Assembly (NCBI GenBank): GCA_022072225.1
Contig: JAJVIC010000009.1
Coordinates: 91,736-155,735, forward strand
Origin: Bacteroidia bacterium
Lineage (GTDB): Bacteria; Bacteroidota; Bacteroidia; SXHM01
Direction of reading: 5' to 3'
Length of the DNA stretch: 64,000 nt
In this document: positions 9,935 through 18,097 of the stretch, piece by piece
How positions within the stretch are numbered: the first letter of the stretch is position 1
Layout of the letters: every line of letters begins with the position of its first letter
Program-made: the position numbers and the translations under genes
Notes under the pieces: generated by a model
What the model saw: the letters and a program-made list of their open reading frames with translations, nothing else
The model's database searches: none
What the model was told of the DNA's origin: nothing

Positions 9935-12048
9935 TATGAAAGCTTCAATATTATTTCCCGTGATGTTGTAATTTCAGTTCCCGCGTTGATACTTTGTTGA
10001 ACAACTGTTCCGCGTCCTTCAATTTTTACGCGTAAGCCAAGATTTTCCAAAATATAAATAGCATCTCTCGCGCCCATTCCAACTACTTTCGGAACAACAC
10101 CTTTCGTGTTTACGCTTTCTTTTAGCTCTATTTTGTTGCCTTTATTTTCTGCATTTGCCCAACGCGAAGTGTTAAGCGTATCATTGTTAAGCGGAATATT
10201 TAATTTTGTCAGAGAGGTAACTAAATCGCTTTTGTTTCCGCGCTGTGCATAGGGAATTTTATTCTCTGCAAGAATTTCTTTTGCTTCTAATTCTTTATGT
10301 ATGTCAAGACGGCTGGAATAAACTTTGTCGGCAATTTCTTTGAAAATGGGACCCGCAACAAGGTTTCCGTAATAAACAGAATTGGAAGGAGCATTTACAA
10401 CTACAATGCAGGTATATTTCGGATTATCGGCAGGGAAATAACCTACGAACGAAGCCTGATAGGTTATTTTTTGTCCCTTGTAAACCCCTTCTTTTGCTAT
10501 TTGTGCTGTTCCGGTTTTTCCTGCAATTTTATAATCAGCATGTTTCAGATTTTTTGCAGTTCCGCTGTCAACAACACCCTCCATCATGCGTTTTACTTTG
10601 TCAATAGTTTCCTGCGAGCATATTTTTTCATTGATAACTTGCGTTTCAAATTTTTTCTCAACGATTCCGTTTTTTGTAATTTCTTTCACAAATTTTGGTT
10701 TCACCATTTTTCCGTTGTTGGCAACTGCGTTGTAGAATGTTAAAATCTGCATGGGTGTCATCAGCAATTCATAACCAATAGACATCCATGGCAATGAAAC
10801 ACCGCTCCAGTCTTTGTCTTTCGGATTTTTAATTTTTGGTTTTCCTTCTCCCGGAATTTCTAAATCCAATGGATTTTGCAAGTTCATTGCATAAATTCTG
10901 TCAATGAATTTTTGCGGATTTTTGGAATAATATTTATCCACCATTCTTGAAATTCCTATGTTGGATGAAACCTCAAATGTTTCGTGCAGTGATATTTTTC
11001 CGTGACCACCTTTGTCGTGATTGGAATCTTTCATCGGTTGCCCATAGAAATAAATTACGCCCTTTTCTGTATCAACTATTTCGCTTGGAGAGGCCCCGTC
11101 TTCAAGTAAAGCAATAACTGAAGCCAGTTTAAAAGTTGAACCTGGTTCAGTAGCTTCACCAATGGCATAGTTGTAATACTCTCCGTATTCTTCAGAGTTT
11201 TTGCTTTTGCTCAGATTGGCAATGGCGCGGATTTCACCGGTTTCCACTTCCATTAAAATGGTGCAGCCGTGGTCGGCACCGTGTTTTTGCAGTTGTGTGA
11301 GCAGCGCATGTTCCGCCACATCCTGAATGTTGATGTCAATGGTGGTAACCAGGTCCATTCCATCCTGCGGCTCAATTTCGTTGTCATCGTTTAGTGGTTT
11401 CCAAACACCGCCTGCAATTTTTTGCATCAAACGTTTTCCGCCAACTCCGGTGAGATAACTATTGTAAGCACCTTCCAAACCGATGGGCTGAATGCCCGGA
11501 CGCTCATAGCCAATTGTGCGCGCGGCAAGCTCGCGGAAAGGGCGTGAGCGTTTGCTTTGCTGAAGAGTAATTAATCCGCCTTTGTATTTTCCGTTTTTGA
11601 AAATGGGGAACTTCTTCATTTTCTGAAGCTCAACGTAGCTTACGTTTTTGCGAATGAGGAAATAGCGTTCTTTATTTCTTCTTGCTTCTTTCAGTTCGGC
11701 TTTGTATTGCAGTTTAGATTTATCACCAAAAAGATTGGCAAGACAGAGTGCGAGTGAATCAAGATTTTCGTTGAAAACTTTATCCGTGATTGGGTTGGCG
11801 CAAACATCCATGCGCACTTCATAAATCGGAAATGAAGTTGCTAACAAACTGCCGTCTGTTGCAAAAATATTTCCGCGTGCTGCTTCAATTTCGCGATACT
11901 CAGTAGTTAAGGCTTCTGCTTTTGCTCTCCATTTTTCGCCCTGAATGAATTGCACGTTTACTACCTGTGCGATAATGGCAATGCCGAATACGCACATCAT
12001 TGCATACAAAAGATACACACGCCATAATATGTCTTTCTTCGTTTCCAA
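9934..12048 (-). CDS. ftsI: Septal penicillin-binding protein FtsI (PBP3) with PASTA domain
   Basis: FtsI is the class B transpeptidase of the divisome. The 704-residue product has an N-terminal membrane anchor (about residues 10-32), a pedestal domain (about 55-230) and a transpeptidase domain with the active-site S304-T-F-K307, SSN at 361-363 and K511-T-G. The last 60 residues (VPKVVGMGARDAIYILENLGLRV and onward) form a PASTA domain, a feature I recognise from Bacteroidota FtsI but not from the enterobacterial enzyme. It overlaps murE by one base and lies 2 bp after the ftsL-like gene. Confidence 0.95.
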   Translation of the reverse strand: METKKDILWRVYLLYAMMCVFGIAIIAQVVNVQFIQGEKWRAKAEALTTEYREIEAARGNIFATDGSLLATSFPIYEVRMDVCANPITDKVFNENLDSLALCLANLFGDKSKLQYKAELKEARRNKERYFLIRKNVSYVELQKMKKFPIFKNGKYKGGLITLQQSKRSRPFRELAARTIGYERPGIQPIGLEGAYNSYLTGVGGKRLMQKIAGGVWKPLNDDNEIEPQDGMDLVTTIDINIQDVAEHALLTQLQKHGADHGCTILMEVETGEIRAIANLSKSKNSEEYGEYYNYAIGEATEPGSTFKLASVIALLEDGASPSEIVDTEKGVIYFYGQPMKDSNHDKGGHGKISLHETFEVSSNIGISRMVDKYYSKNPQKFIDRIYAMNLQNPLDLEIPGEGKPKIKNPKDKDWSGVSLPWMSIGYELLMTPMQILTFYNAVANNGKMVKPKFVKEITKNGIVEKKFETQVINEKICSQETIDKVKRMMEGVVDSGTAKNLKHADYKIAGKTGTAQIAKEGVYKGQKITYQASFVGYFPADNPKYTCIVVVNAPSNSVYYGNLVAGPIFKEIADKVYSSRLDIHKELEAKEILAENKIPYAQRGNKSDLVTSLTKLNIPLNNDTLNTSRWANAENKGNKIELKESVNTKGVVPKVVGMGARDAIYILENLGLRVKIEGRGTVVQQSINAGTEITTSREIILKLS

Positions 12049-12050
12049 TT

Positions 12051-12461
12051 TTATTTTGTATTCAGTTCTTCTTCAGTAACCACAATCTTTTTTGGCGGAA
12101 CCACCGATTCCTTCAAACCTGTTTCTGCCACTGCTTTAGCCACTTCACTTTGCTTTGACTTAAACATCAATTCTGATTTTGTAGTGATGTATTCTGAGCG
12201 CAATTCTTTCAACTCGTTACTGATGGTATTCATGCGGAAAACATTTTTCTCGGAGTAATAGCGATTGCCGATATAAATAATTCCGATGAAGGATATGAAA
12301 AGCAGGAAAGGAAGCATCTCAACTACGTTTTCTTTAGTCATAAAACTGCCATCCAGAAAGCGCATAACTTTTTTTGCCGCAGGTGGGCTGCTTGCTGCTT
12401 TTTCCGGTTTTTCAGCAACTGCTTCTATTGGAATTTCTATGTCTTCTTTCAACTTGTTCAT
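12051..12461 (-). CDS. ftsL: FtsL-like divisome protein
   Basis: This is a small bitopic protein of 136 residues: a charged, proline- and alanine-rich cytoplasmic N-terminus (about 1-45), one membrane segment (about 48-68, MLPFLLFISFIGIIYIGNRY) and a periplasmic helical stretch (ISNELKELRSEYITTKSELMFKSKQSEVAK) with coiled-coil character. The position between rsmH and ftsI and this topology are those of FtsL, which bridges FtsB/FtsQ and FtsI/FtsW. Sequence conservation in the family is weak, so the name rests mostly on context and topology. It abuts rsmH with no gap. Confidence 0.8.
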   Translation of the reverse strand: MNKLKEDIEIPIEAVAEKPEKAASSPPAAKKVMRFLDGSFMTKENVVEMLPFLLFISFIGIIYIGNRYYSEKNVFRMNTISNELKELRSEYITTKSELMFKSKQSEVAKAVAETGLKESVVPPKKIVVTEEELNTK

Positions 12462-13385
12462 TTATGCAGCTTCGCGTTTCAAAGGGTTTACTCGTTCAGC
12501 AATGCGTAACACGGCACTGCGTGAACGTGAGTTTTCTGTCAATTCTTTTTCAGATGCAGTAATCGGTTTTGAGTTGATGGCACGAAAGGGTAATTGCTGA
12601 TTTCCGAAAAAATCTTTTTCCAGTTCGCCTTCGGTGTTTCCTTTCTTAATCAGTTTTTTTACCAGACCATCTTCTAAGGAGTGGTAGGAAATAACAACCA
12701 GTCGCCCGCCTTCACGGATAATATCAGGACATTGTGAAAGAAACTCTTCCAGTGCTTCGGTTTCTTTATTCACTTCGATGCGCAGTGCCTGATAAATTTT
12801 TGCGAGAAACTTGTTTTCTTTTCCGCGCGGTGCTAAAGGCATTACCAGATTTTTCAGGTCTTCGGTGGTCTGTATTTCCTTTTGTGCGCGTTTTTCTTCT
12901 ATGGTTTTCGCCAGTTTCCAGGCTTCTTTCAAATCACCGTATTCTGCAAATATTTTTTTGAGTTGTTCGGGTGAATAGGTGTTTAAAATATATGCTGCAG
13001 TTAATGGAGATGTAGTATCCATGCGCATATCCAAGGGTCCGTCAAAGCGGGTAGAGAAACCTCTTTCGGGTGTATCAAACTGGTGGGACGAAACCCCGAG
13101 GTCGGCAAGTATGCCATCCACGGGAAGGGCTTTGTAGTACTTTAAAAAATTCCGGGCGAACCTGAAATTTTGTTTTATGAGCATAAACCGGTTATCGTTT
13201 ATCGTGTTTGCGGCAGCGTCTGCATCCTGGTCAAATGCGTAGAGTTTGCCTGTTGTCAATCTTTTCAATATCTCTTTCGAGTGTCCTCCTCCTCCGAACG
13301 TTACATCCACATAGGTTCCGTCCGGTTTTATGTTCAGCCCTTCAATACACTCGCTCAACAAAACCGGTTGGTGATAACTCATCAA
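12462..13385 (-). CDS. rsmH: 16S rRNA (cytosine(1402)-N(4))-methyltransferase RsmH (MraW)
   Basis: RsmH methylates N4 of C1402 in the decoding centre of 16S rRNA, using S-adenosylmethionine. The 307-residue length is normal. Visible motifs are HQPVLLSECIEGL at the N-terminus, the SAM-binding DVTFGGGGHS, DGILADLGVSSHQ, a GFSTRFDGPLDMRMD segment, and VVISYHSLEDGLVK near the C-terminus. Two adjacent ATG codons could start it (13385 or 13382). It is second in the dcw operon, 10 bp after mraZ. Confidence 0.97.
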   Translation of the reverse strand: MMSYHQPVLLSECIEGLNIKPDGTYVDVTFGGGGHSKEILKRLTTGKLYAFDQDADAAANTINDNRFMLIKQNFRFARNFLKYYKALPVDGILADLGVSSHQFDTPERGFSTRFDGPLDMRMDTTSPLTAAYILNTYSPEQLKKIFAEYGDLKEAWKLAKTIEEKRAQKEIQTTEDLKNLVMPLAPRGKENKFLAKIYQALRIEVNKETEALEEFLSQCPDIIREGGRLVVISYHSLEDGLVKKLIKKGNTEGELEKDFFGNQQLPFRAINSKPITASEKELTENSRSRSAVLRIAERVNPLKREAA

Positions 13386-13395
13386 TACGAACCGG

Positions 13396-13857
13396 TTAGA
13401 TGTTGTTTTTTTGCTTGCTCATTACTCTGCTTGCAAGCGCAGCAATTTCATCAGGAGTAAGCTGCTGAATTTTCTGAGTTTCGTTTTCAGGATTCCACAT
13501 CTCCAGAAAACCACCCAGCGATTTCAGTATAATATCTTTGTCTAATTGCGCATGCTCCTGCAACATTTTAGGGATAAGAATGCGGTTGTTTGAATCGATT
13601 TCGAGTGTATGTGCTCCGCTGAAGAATAAACGGATGAAATCAATGTTTTCGCGTTCTTGTGTATTTATGCCGTTGAGCGATTTCATTTTTTCGTCCCAAA
13701 CATTTTTGGGATAGAGTTCAAGGCATTTCTCATAAACGCTGCGTTTTAAAACAACTGCATTATTGCCGTCAGGAAACTGGCGCAACAACGTGGCAGGCAG
13801 AATTAATCTGCCCTTTGCATCCATTTTACACCTGTAATCTCCTGTTATCAGCGACAT
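13396..13857 (-). CDS. mraZ: Transcriptional regulator MraZ
   Basis: MraZ is the AbrB/SpoVT-type DNA-binding protein that heads dcw clusters and, in studied species, regulates its own operon. The 153-residue product contains two copies of the swapped-hairpin motif: GDYRCKMDAKGRLILPATLLRQF (about 5-27) and AHTLEIDSNNRILIPKMLQEHA (about 81-102). It is the first gene of the operon. Three 10-bp-spaced repeats that look like a MraZ operator lie 39-63 bp upstream of its start (separate entries). The C-terminal tail (TPDEIAALASRVMSKQKNN) is lysine rich. Confidence 0.95.
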   Translation of the reverse strand: MSLITGDYRCKMDAKGRLILPATLLRQFPDGNNAVVLKRSVYEKCLELYPKNVWDEKMKSLNGINTQERENIDFIRLFFSGAHTLEIDSNNRILIPKMLQEHAQLDKDIILKSLGGFLEMWNPENETQKIQQLTPDEIAALASRVMSKQKNNI

Positions 13858-13876
13858 GCTTTTTTATTAGAAAGCC

Positions 13877-13920
13877 CAAAAATAAGTTAAAGTTTTCACA
13901 AATCCCCACTTTTCGCCACA
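13877..13920 (-). promoter_or_regulatory. dcw operon promoter (-7 element) with MraZ-box-like triple repeat
   Basis: On the minus strand TATTTTTG (13884-13877) fits the Bacteroidota -7 consensus TAnnTTTG. Just upstream lie TGTGG (13920-13916), AGTGG (13910-13906) and TGTGA (13900-13896), spaced exactly 10 bp apart. MraZ in Escherichia coli binds TGGGN direct repeats with 5-nt spacers, that is, the same 10-bp spacing. The repeats cover the -33 region, where a repressor would block the polymerase. No clear TTG was found at 19-21 bp. The role of the repeats is inferred. Confidence 0.55.
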
Positions 13921-14124
13921 AATTGTTGAAAACTTTTAAATTTTAGTGTTTTTTCAATACTTGTAATGTATTGAAATGCTTATTAATAAAGGATTTTAAG
14001 AGTTATTAATATGGTGGGGAATTGTGGAGATAAAATCGTTAAAAATGATTTTTTTGATGTTTTTAAGGTTATAAAACCATAAAAATGACTTTTACTAATC
14101 GGGTTTTTTGTAGGCTTTAATTCC

Positions 14125-14132
14125 TATTTTTG
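14125..14132 (+). promoter_or_regulatory. Likely -7 promoter element for the alpha/beta hydrolase gene
   Basis: TATTTTTG matches TAnnTTTG and lies 23 bp before the ATG at 14156. A TTG sits only 14 bp upstream, shorter than the usual 19-21, so the -33 part is uncertain. The 298-bp gap between mraZ and this gene otherwise shows AT-rich sequence and the divergent dcw promoter. Confidence 0.4.
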
Positions 14133-14155
14133 CCAACATTGATTTTTATGAGCAG

Positions 14156-14920
14156 ATGGATTACGAGATAAAAAAAGAAGGTAAGTTTCAATATGTAGAA
14201 TGTGGTGAAGGACCTGTAATTGTGGTATTGCACGGACTTTTTGGTGCGCTCAGTAATTTCAAGGATGTTTTGGATTATTTTTCAGGAAAATACAGGGTTG
14301 TAATTCCTATTATGCCGATTTATGATTTACCTGTTCCTGAAACCAATGTACGCGCTTTGGCCGATTTTATCCGTGATTTTATTGATTACAAAGGCTATGA
14401 AAAAGTAACGCTGTTGGGTAATTCATTGGGTGGACACGTTTCGTTGGTTTATATTCAACACTATCCGGCAAAAGTTCATTCCGTTATTCTTACAGGAAGT
14501 TCAGGACTTTATGAAAATGCTTTTGGAGGTACATTTCCGCGCAGAGGCGATTATGATTTCATTAAGCAAAAAGTAGAACTTACATTTTATGACCCTGCCA
14601 CTGCTACAAAAGAATTAGTGGACGAAGTGTTCGCCATTGTTAAGGATAAAGAAAAGGTAATTCGCACATTGGCATTGGCTAAATCAGCAATTCGTCATAA
14701 CATGGCTGATGAGTTGAAAAATTTCAATGTTCCGTTTTGTCTTATCTGGGGACGCAACGATATTATTACTCCGCCAGATGTGGCTGATGAATTTCATAAA
14801 CTACTTCCTCAATCAGATTTATTTTGGATTGATAAATGCGGACACGCAGCCATGATGGAGCGGCCTGCAGAATTTAATGAGATATTGAGCAAATGGCTGG
14901 ATAAATTATTTGGTCGTTAA
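14156..14920 (+). CDS. Alpha/beta hydrolase
   Basis: A 254-residue cytoplasmic alpha/beta-hydrolase-fold enzyme without signal peptide. The oxyanion-hole HGLFG lies near residue 25, the nucleophile elbow GNSLGG near residues 89-94, the acid residue in WGRNDIITPPD and the catalytic histidine in CGHAAMMERP, so the triad is complete. The substrate cannot be read from the sequence; similarity of layout is to the MhpC/BioH-like group. It is divergent from dcw and 68 bp upstream of engB. I recall this position between mraZ and engB in other Bacteroidota, so it may be part of a conserved neighbourhood. Confidence 0.85.
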   Translation: MDYEIKKEGKFQYVECGEGPVIVVLHGLFGALSNFKDVLDYFSGKYRVVIPIMPIYDLPVPETNVRALADFIRDFIDYKGYEKVTLLGNSLGGHVSLVYIQHYPAKVHSVILTGSSGLYENAFGGTFPRRGDYDFIKQKVELTFYDPATATKELVDEVFAIVKDKEKVIRTLALAKSAIRHNMADELKNFNVPFCLIWGRNDIITPPDVADEFHKLLPQSDLFWIDKCGHAAMMERPAEFNEILSKWLDKLFGR

Positions 14921-14988
14921 AACTTCATCACAGATTACAGATGTTAATTTCTGAAAACCTTTGTAATCTGTGGTAAAATAAAAATACT

Positions 14989-15594
14989 ATGCTGATAAAA
15001 AGTGCGCGTTTTGCTGTCAGCAGTCCTGAAGTAAAGAATTGCCCCAAACCTGTTTTTCCGGAATACGCTTTTATCGGGCGCAGTAATGTTGGAAAGTCAT
15101 CACTGATTAATATGCTGGTGCAGCAAAAAGGTATGGCCAAGACTTCTTCCACACCCGGAAAAACTCAGCTGATTAATCATTTTCTGGTGAACGAAAACTG
15201 GTACCTGGTAGATTTGCCGGGATACGGTTTTTCTAAAACAGGTAAAGATAAAGCAGCCGGTTTCGGTAAGATGATCTCCGACTATATTTTGCAGCGCGAA
15301 AACCTGATGAATCTCTTTGTATTAATAGACTCACGCTTGCCCATGCAAAAGGCTGACGAAAGTTTCTTTTTATGGCTGGGCGAAAATCAGGTTCCGTTTT
15401 CAATAGTATTTACCAAGGCAGATAAATCTGGCCGGTCAACGCTGAATACCAATCTGGCTAATTATAGAAAGAAGTTACTTGATTATTGGGAAGAGCTTCC
15501 TCTGGTTTATATTACTTCTGTAACAACCCAAACTGGCCGCGATGAATTGCTCAATTCTATTGAGGAGATGAATAAAAATTTCAAACCGTATTAA
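14989..15594 (+). CDS. engB: Ribosome biogenesis GTPase EngB (YsxC/YihA)
   Basis: EngB is an essential GTPase that assists large-subunit ribosome assembly and is often linked with cell division phenotypes. The 201-residue product has G1 GRSNVGKSSL (about 31-40), G2 SSTPGKTQLINHF, G3 DLPGYGFSKTG and G4 TKADKSGRS, all in the order and spacing of this family. The ATG at 14989 is close behind the hydrolase gene. Downstream lie a dispersed repeat and a strong hairpin that probably ends both this transcript and the convergent one. Confidence 0.95.
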   Translation: MLIKSARFAVSSPEVKNCPKPVFPEYAFIGRSNVGKSSLINMLVQQKGMAKTSSTPGKTQLINHFLVNENWYLVDLPGYGFSKTGKDKAAGFGKMISDYILQRENLMNLFVLIDSRLPMQKADESFFLWLGENQVPFSIVFTKADKSGRSTLNTNLANYRKKLLDYWEELPLVYITSVTTQTGRDELLNSIEEMNKNFKPY

Positions 15595-15595
15595 A

Positions 15596-15664
15596 CGTCA
15601 TTGCGAGGTTTTTAACCCGAAGCAATCTCTGTAGATTTTGAGATTGCTTCGCTATGCTCTTAAT
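15596..15664. repeat. Dispersed palindromic repeat (GTCATTGCGAGG / GAAGCAATCTC type)
   Basis: The stretch begins CGTCATTGCGAGG and then contains GAAGCAATCTC and its inverted copy GAGATTGCTTCG around a short loop (TGTAGATTTT). I recognise this word pair as a common intergenic repeat in environmental bacteria. It follows directly after the engB stop and has no open frame. Confidence 0.65.
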
Positions 15665-15670
15665 GATCCA

Positions 15671-15706
15671 AACAAAAAGCCCCTCGTTTCCGAAGGGCTT
15701 TTTGTT
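15671..15706. terminator. Bidirectional hairpin terminator between engB and the CHU_C gene
   Basis: AACAAAAAGCCCCTCG and CGAAGGGCTTTTTGTT form a 16-bp stem with one mismatch around TTTC. The A-tract on one side and T-tract on the other suit termination of the convergent transcripts. Confidence 0.8.
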
Positions 15707-15718
15707 TAATGCTTCTGA

Positions 15719-17641
15719 TTATCGTATCAGTGTAATATGTCCTTTTTCAAGCGTATCCTTGTCCTGGAATATGGCTATGTCATTTCCTGATTCAAGTTTA
15801 GCATCCAAGGTATAGAAATACGTTCCGGCAGGAGCTGCAGAACCCGCAGTGGTTTTTCCGTCCCATGCAATTTCAGGTGCAGTTGTTTCGTAAATCTGGG
15901 TTCCCCAACGGTTGAAAACGCGGAAAGTAAATTCGCTTACTGCGCTGTTGCGGATTTTGAATACATCATTATACCCGTCACCGTTTGGCGTAAATACGTT
16001 AGGAACAATAAGTCCTTCTACCACATTGATTGTTTTGTATGCAGTATCCAAACATCCGTCAGGACTGGTTGCAACCATCATAACATTGTAAGTGCCAAGG
16101 TCACTGTATGTGTGATAAGGATTTTGATTTACAGAATTAACACCATCATTAAAATCCCAAAACCATGAAACGGTGTTGGTGCTTGAATCGTGGAAAGAAA
16201 TCAAATCATTGATGAAAACGTCATCAGGGTTATTATAACCGTAGGTTCCGTTAGGATTAGGGTTTGGATACTCATAAGTTGTTCCGAAGATTGCATCCGG
16301 AAGCGAAAGAATATCAACCAGGAAACTTCCTACCAATGAAGGGCATGCTACATAACCATTCTGGTTGTCGATGGTTTCTATTACGTTGATAGTTCCGAAT
16401 GGAACATCGTTCCAGATAACGGTTGCTGAAGTTGCAGTGGTGCTGATAATTGTTCCCTCTGTTGAGTCAACAAAAAATTCGTAAGTTCCGTTTGTGTTTG
16501 GAATAATGCTGTAGGTTGTTTGTACATCGGCACAAATAATACTATCGCCAAATTGCTCAGGTGCAGGTGGAATTAGGTAAGCCAGTGTGTAAGGCTCAGG
16601 TAAAGTATTATTTATAGTAACGGCATTCCTTTTTACAAAAGTAAGAGTAGTTGGGTCATTTGGATCAGCTGTTAAATAATTTGTGTTCGGAAATCCTAAG
16701 TTTTCCCAACGGTTATCGGTAATGCTGTCCCATTGAGCAATTGCATTATAAGCCCCTTGGTCGTCAGTGAAAGCTGCATCATAAGAAAGAGATAAATCAG
16801 CATTATCAGTTCCCTCAGGATGATTGATTTTATACCAATAGTTATCATTTACATAGCAAACAGTTGGATCGTGTAACAGCGGATCTTTAGCATAATCAGT
16901 TGGGTCAAACTGATCATCTGTAATTGGATTTGCATTTACAAGACGAACAGTAAACGTATTTGGAAATGATGTGGTAGGTTCGATAAAAACGGGTCTGTAT
17001 CGTGGCGTATTTTGAGTAGAACCCACAGGGAAAAGGTATGGAGTACTGCTTAATGTTTTGCGCGAGAGACTACCTGCTTCAAGGCTGCTTACAAAACCTG
17101 TTGTGCGGGTAATGGCACCTGCGTTAGTATTTTCAACGTGCATGGTGTATTGGTCAGTCCACAACTCACGGTCATTCAGAATTAGTGTGTTGGTTACAAA
17201 CTGGTCGGTAAACTGAATTTCCTTTCTGTCTGTTCCTGCAAGTTCTAAATCATAAAAATAAGATGGGGCAATACCTGTGATGCCCTGAACTCCTCCGTCT
17301 AATAATACTCGGCCTGTTCCAGCAAAAAATAAATTGTTGTTTCTCCAATCACCCGCTACTCGAAATAGTCCATTGCTACCTGGAAGCGGACTCCCGTTTC
17401 CTCCTATTTGTGCATCATTTACAATGTTGCCGTTAATGTCCACGATGCCCAAGTTTACAAGCGTTCCGGCTTGATTATCCACATGTCCATCTACAAGAAC
17501 AGTTGCTCCATTTACATAGAACATAGCACCATCGTTAGTCAATAATGCTACCTGCGCATCTGCAGTAATTGAAAAGGAAAAAACACCAGCGGTGATTAAA
17601 CTGATTCCTTTGATTGCTTTGGTAAAGCTTTTAACTATCAT
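15719..17641 (-). CDS. Secreted protein with PKD domain and gliding-motility CHU_C C-terminal domain
   Basis: A 640-residue exported protein. It has an N-terminal signal peptide (about 1-29, ending near FSITADAQ), a long beta-rich middle without recognised enzyme motifs, a PKD domain (about 475-545, with VSWFWDFNDG and HTYSDLGTYNVMM) and a C-terminal region VPNVFTPNGDGYNDVF ... FNRWGTQIYE ... WDGKTTAGSAAPAGTYFY that is the CHU_C / gliding motility-associated C-terminal signal used by T9SS type B cargo. It is therefore probably a surface or released adhesin. It sits between engB and gldC and is transcribed from its own promoter at 17682-17713. Confidence 0.88.
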   Translation of the reverse strand: MIVKSFTKAIKGISLITAGVFSFSITADAQVALLTNDGAMFYVNGATVLVDGHVDNQAGTLVNLGIVDINGNIVNDAQIGGNGSPLPGSNGLFRVAGDWRNNNLFFAGTGRVLLDGGVQGITGIAPSYFYDLELAGTDRKEIQFTDQFVTNTLILNDRELWTDQYTMHVENTNAGAITRTTGFVSSLEAGSLSRKTLSSTPYLFPVGSTQNTPRYRPVFIEPTTSFPNTFTVRLVNANPITDDQFDPTDYAKDPLLHDPTVCYVNDNYWYKINHPEGTDNADLSLSYDAAFTDDQGAYNAIAQWDSITDNRWENLGFPNTNYLTADPNDPTTLTFVKRNAVTINNTLPEPYTLAYLIPPAPEQFGDSIICADVQTTYSIIPNTNGTYEFFVDSTEGTIISTTATSATVIWNDVPFGTINVIETIDNQNGYVACPSLVGSFLVDILSLPDAIFGTTYEYPNPNPNGTYGYNNPDDVFINDLISFHDSSTNTVSWFWDFNDGVNSVNQNPYHTYSDLGTYNVMMVATSPDGCLDTAYKTINVVEGLIVPNVFTPNGDGYNDVFKIRNSAVSEFTFRVFNRWGTQIYETTAPEIAWDGKTTAGSAAPAGTYFYTLDAKLESGNDIAIFQDKDTLEKGHITLIR

Positions 17642-17681
17642 ATTATATTATTGGTCGGTTATTTCGGTTTGGTAAAGCCTA

Positions 17682-17713
17682 CAAATATAAACTAACCTGT
17701 TTCAGAATTCCAA
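17682..17713 (-). promoter_or_regulatory. Bacteroidota-type promoter for the CHU_C gene
   Basis: On the minus strand TTG (17713-17711), a 21-bp spacer and TATATTTG (17689-17682) fit the TTG-N19..21-TAnnTTTG consensus. The -7 box ends about 40 bp before the start codon at 17641. Confidence 0.65.
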
Positions 17714-17758
17714 ATTTAATTGTAAATATTCTGATAATTAGTTTGTTGCGACTAAAAT

Positions 17759-18097
17759 TCAGGGCTTTTTTTGAAGAATTTCGAGTTTTTCGGCAAAATG
17801 GTCGCAGAAATCTTTCATGTCGGCTGCCATTTTATCTTCTGAAATAGAGCGTTTCAAAGTATCCGACATAGAAAGCAAGGTTTGGTGAAAGAATTTCTTC
17901 ATTTCATCTACCTGCATGTCTTTTGTCCAGAGGTCAATTTTTAAAGTCGACTCGGTTTTCGGGTCCCAAACGGCAAGCATAATGGCTTTGCAGTTTTCGT
18001 CTTTTTCCATTCCCGCATCGGTTGCATTCCATGTTATGGTTTCGGGAAGTTTATTTTCGTCAAGCGTAACGTTGAATTTTATTTCGGAGTTTTTCAT
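17759..18097 (-). CDS. gldC: Gliding motility protein GldC
   Basis: GldC is a small cytoplasmic protein genetically linked to gliding and GldB function in Flavobacterium. The 112-residue product starts MKNSEIKFNVTLDENKLPETITWNATDAG and contains KAIMLAVWDPKTESTLKIDLWTKDMQVDEMKKFF, a pattern I recognise as GldC. Its ATG overlaps the gldB stop (ATGA), so the two are translationally coupled. There is no signal peptide. Confidence 0.88.
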   Translation of the reverse strand: MKNSEIKFNVTLDENKLPETITWNATDAGMEKDENCKAIMLAVWDPKTESTLKIDLWTKDMQVDEMKKFFHQTLLSMSDTLKRSISEDKMAADMKDFCDHFAEKLEILQKKP

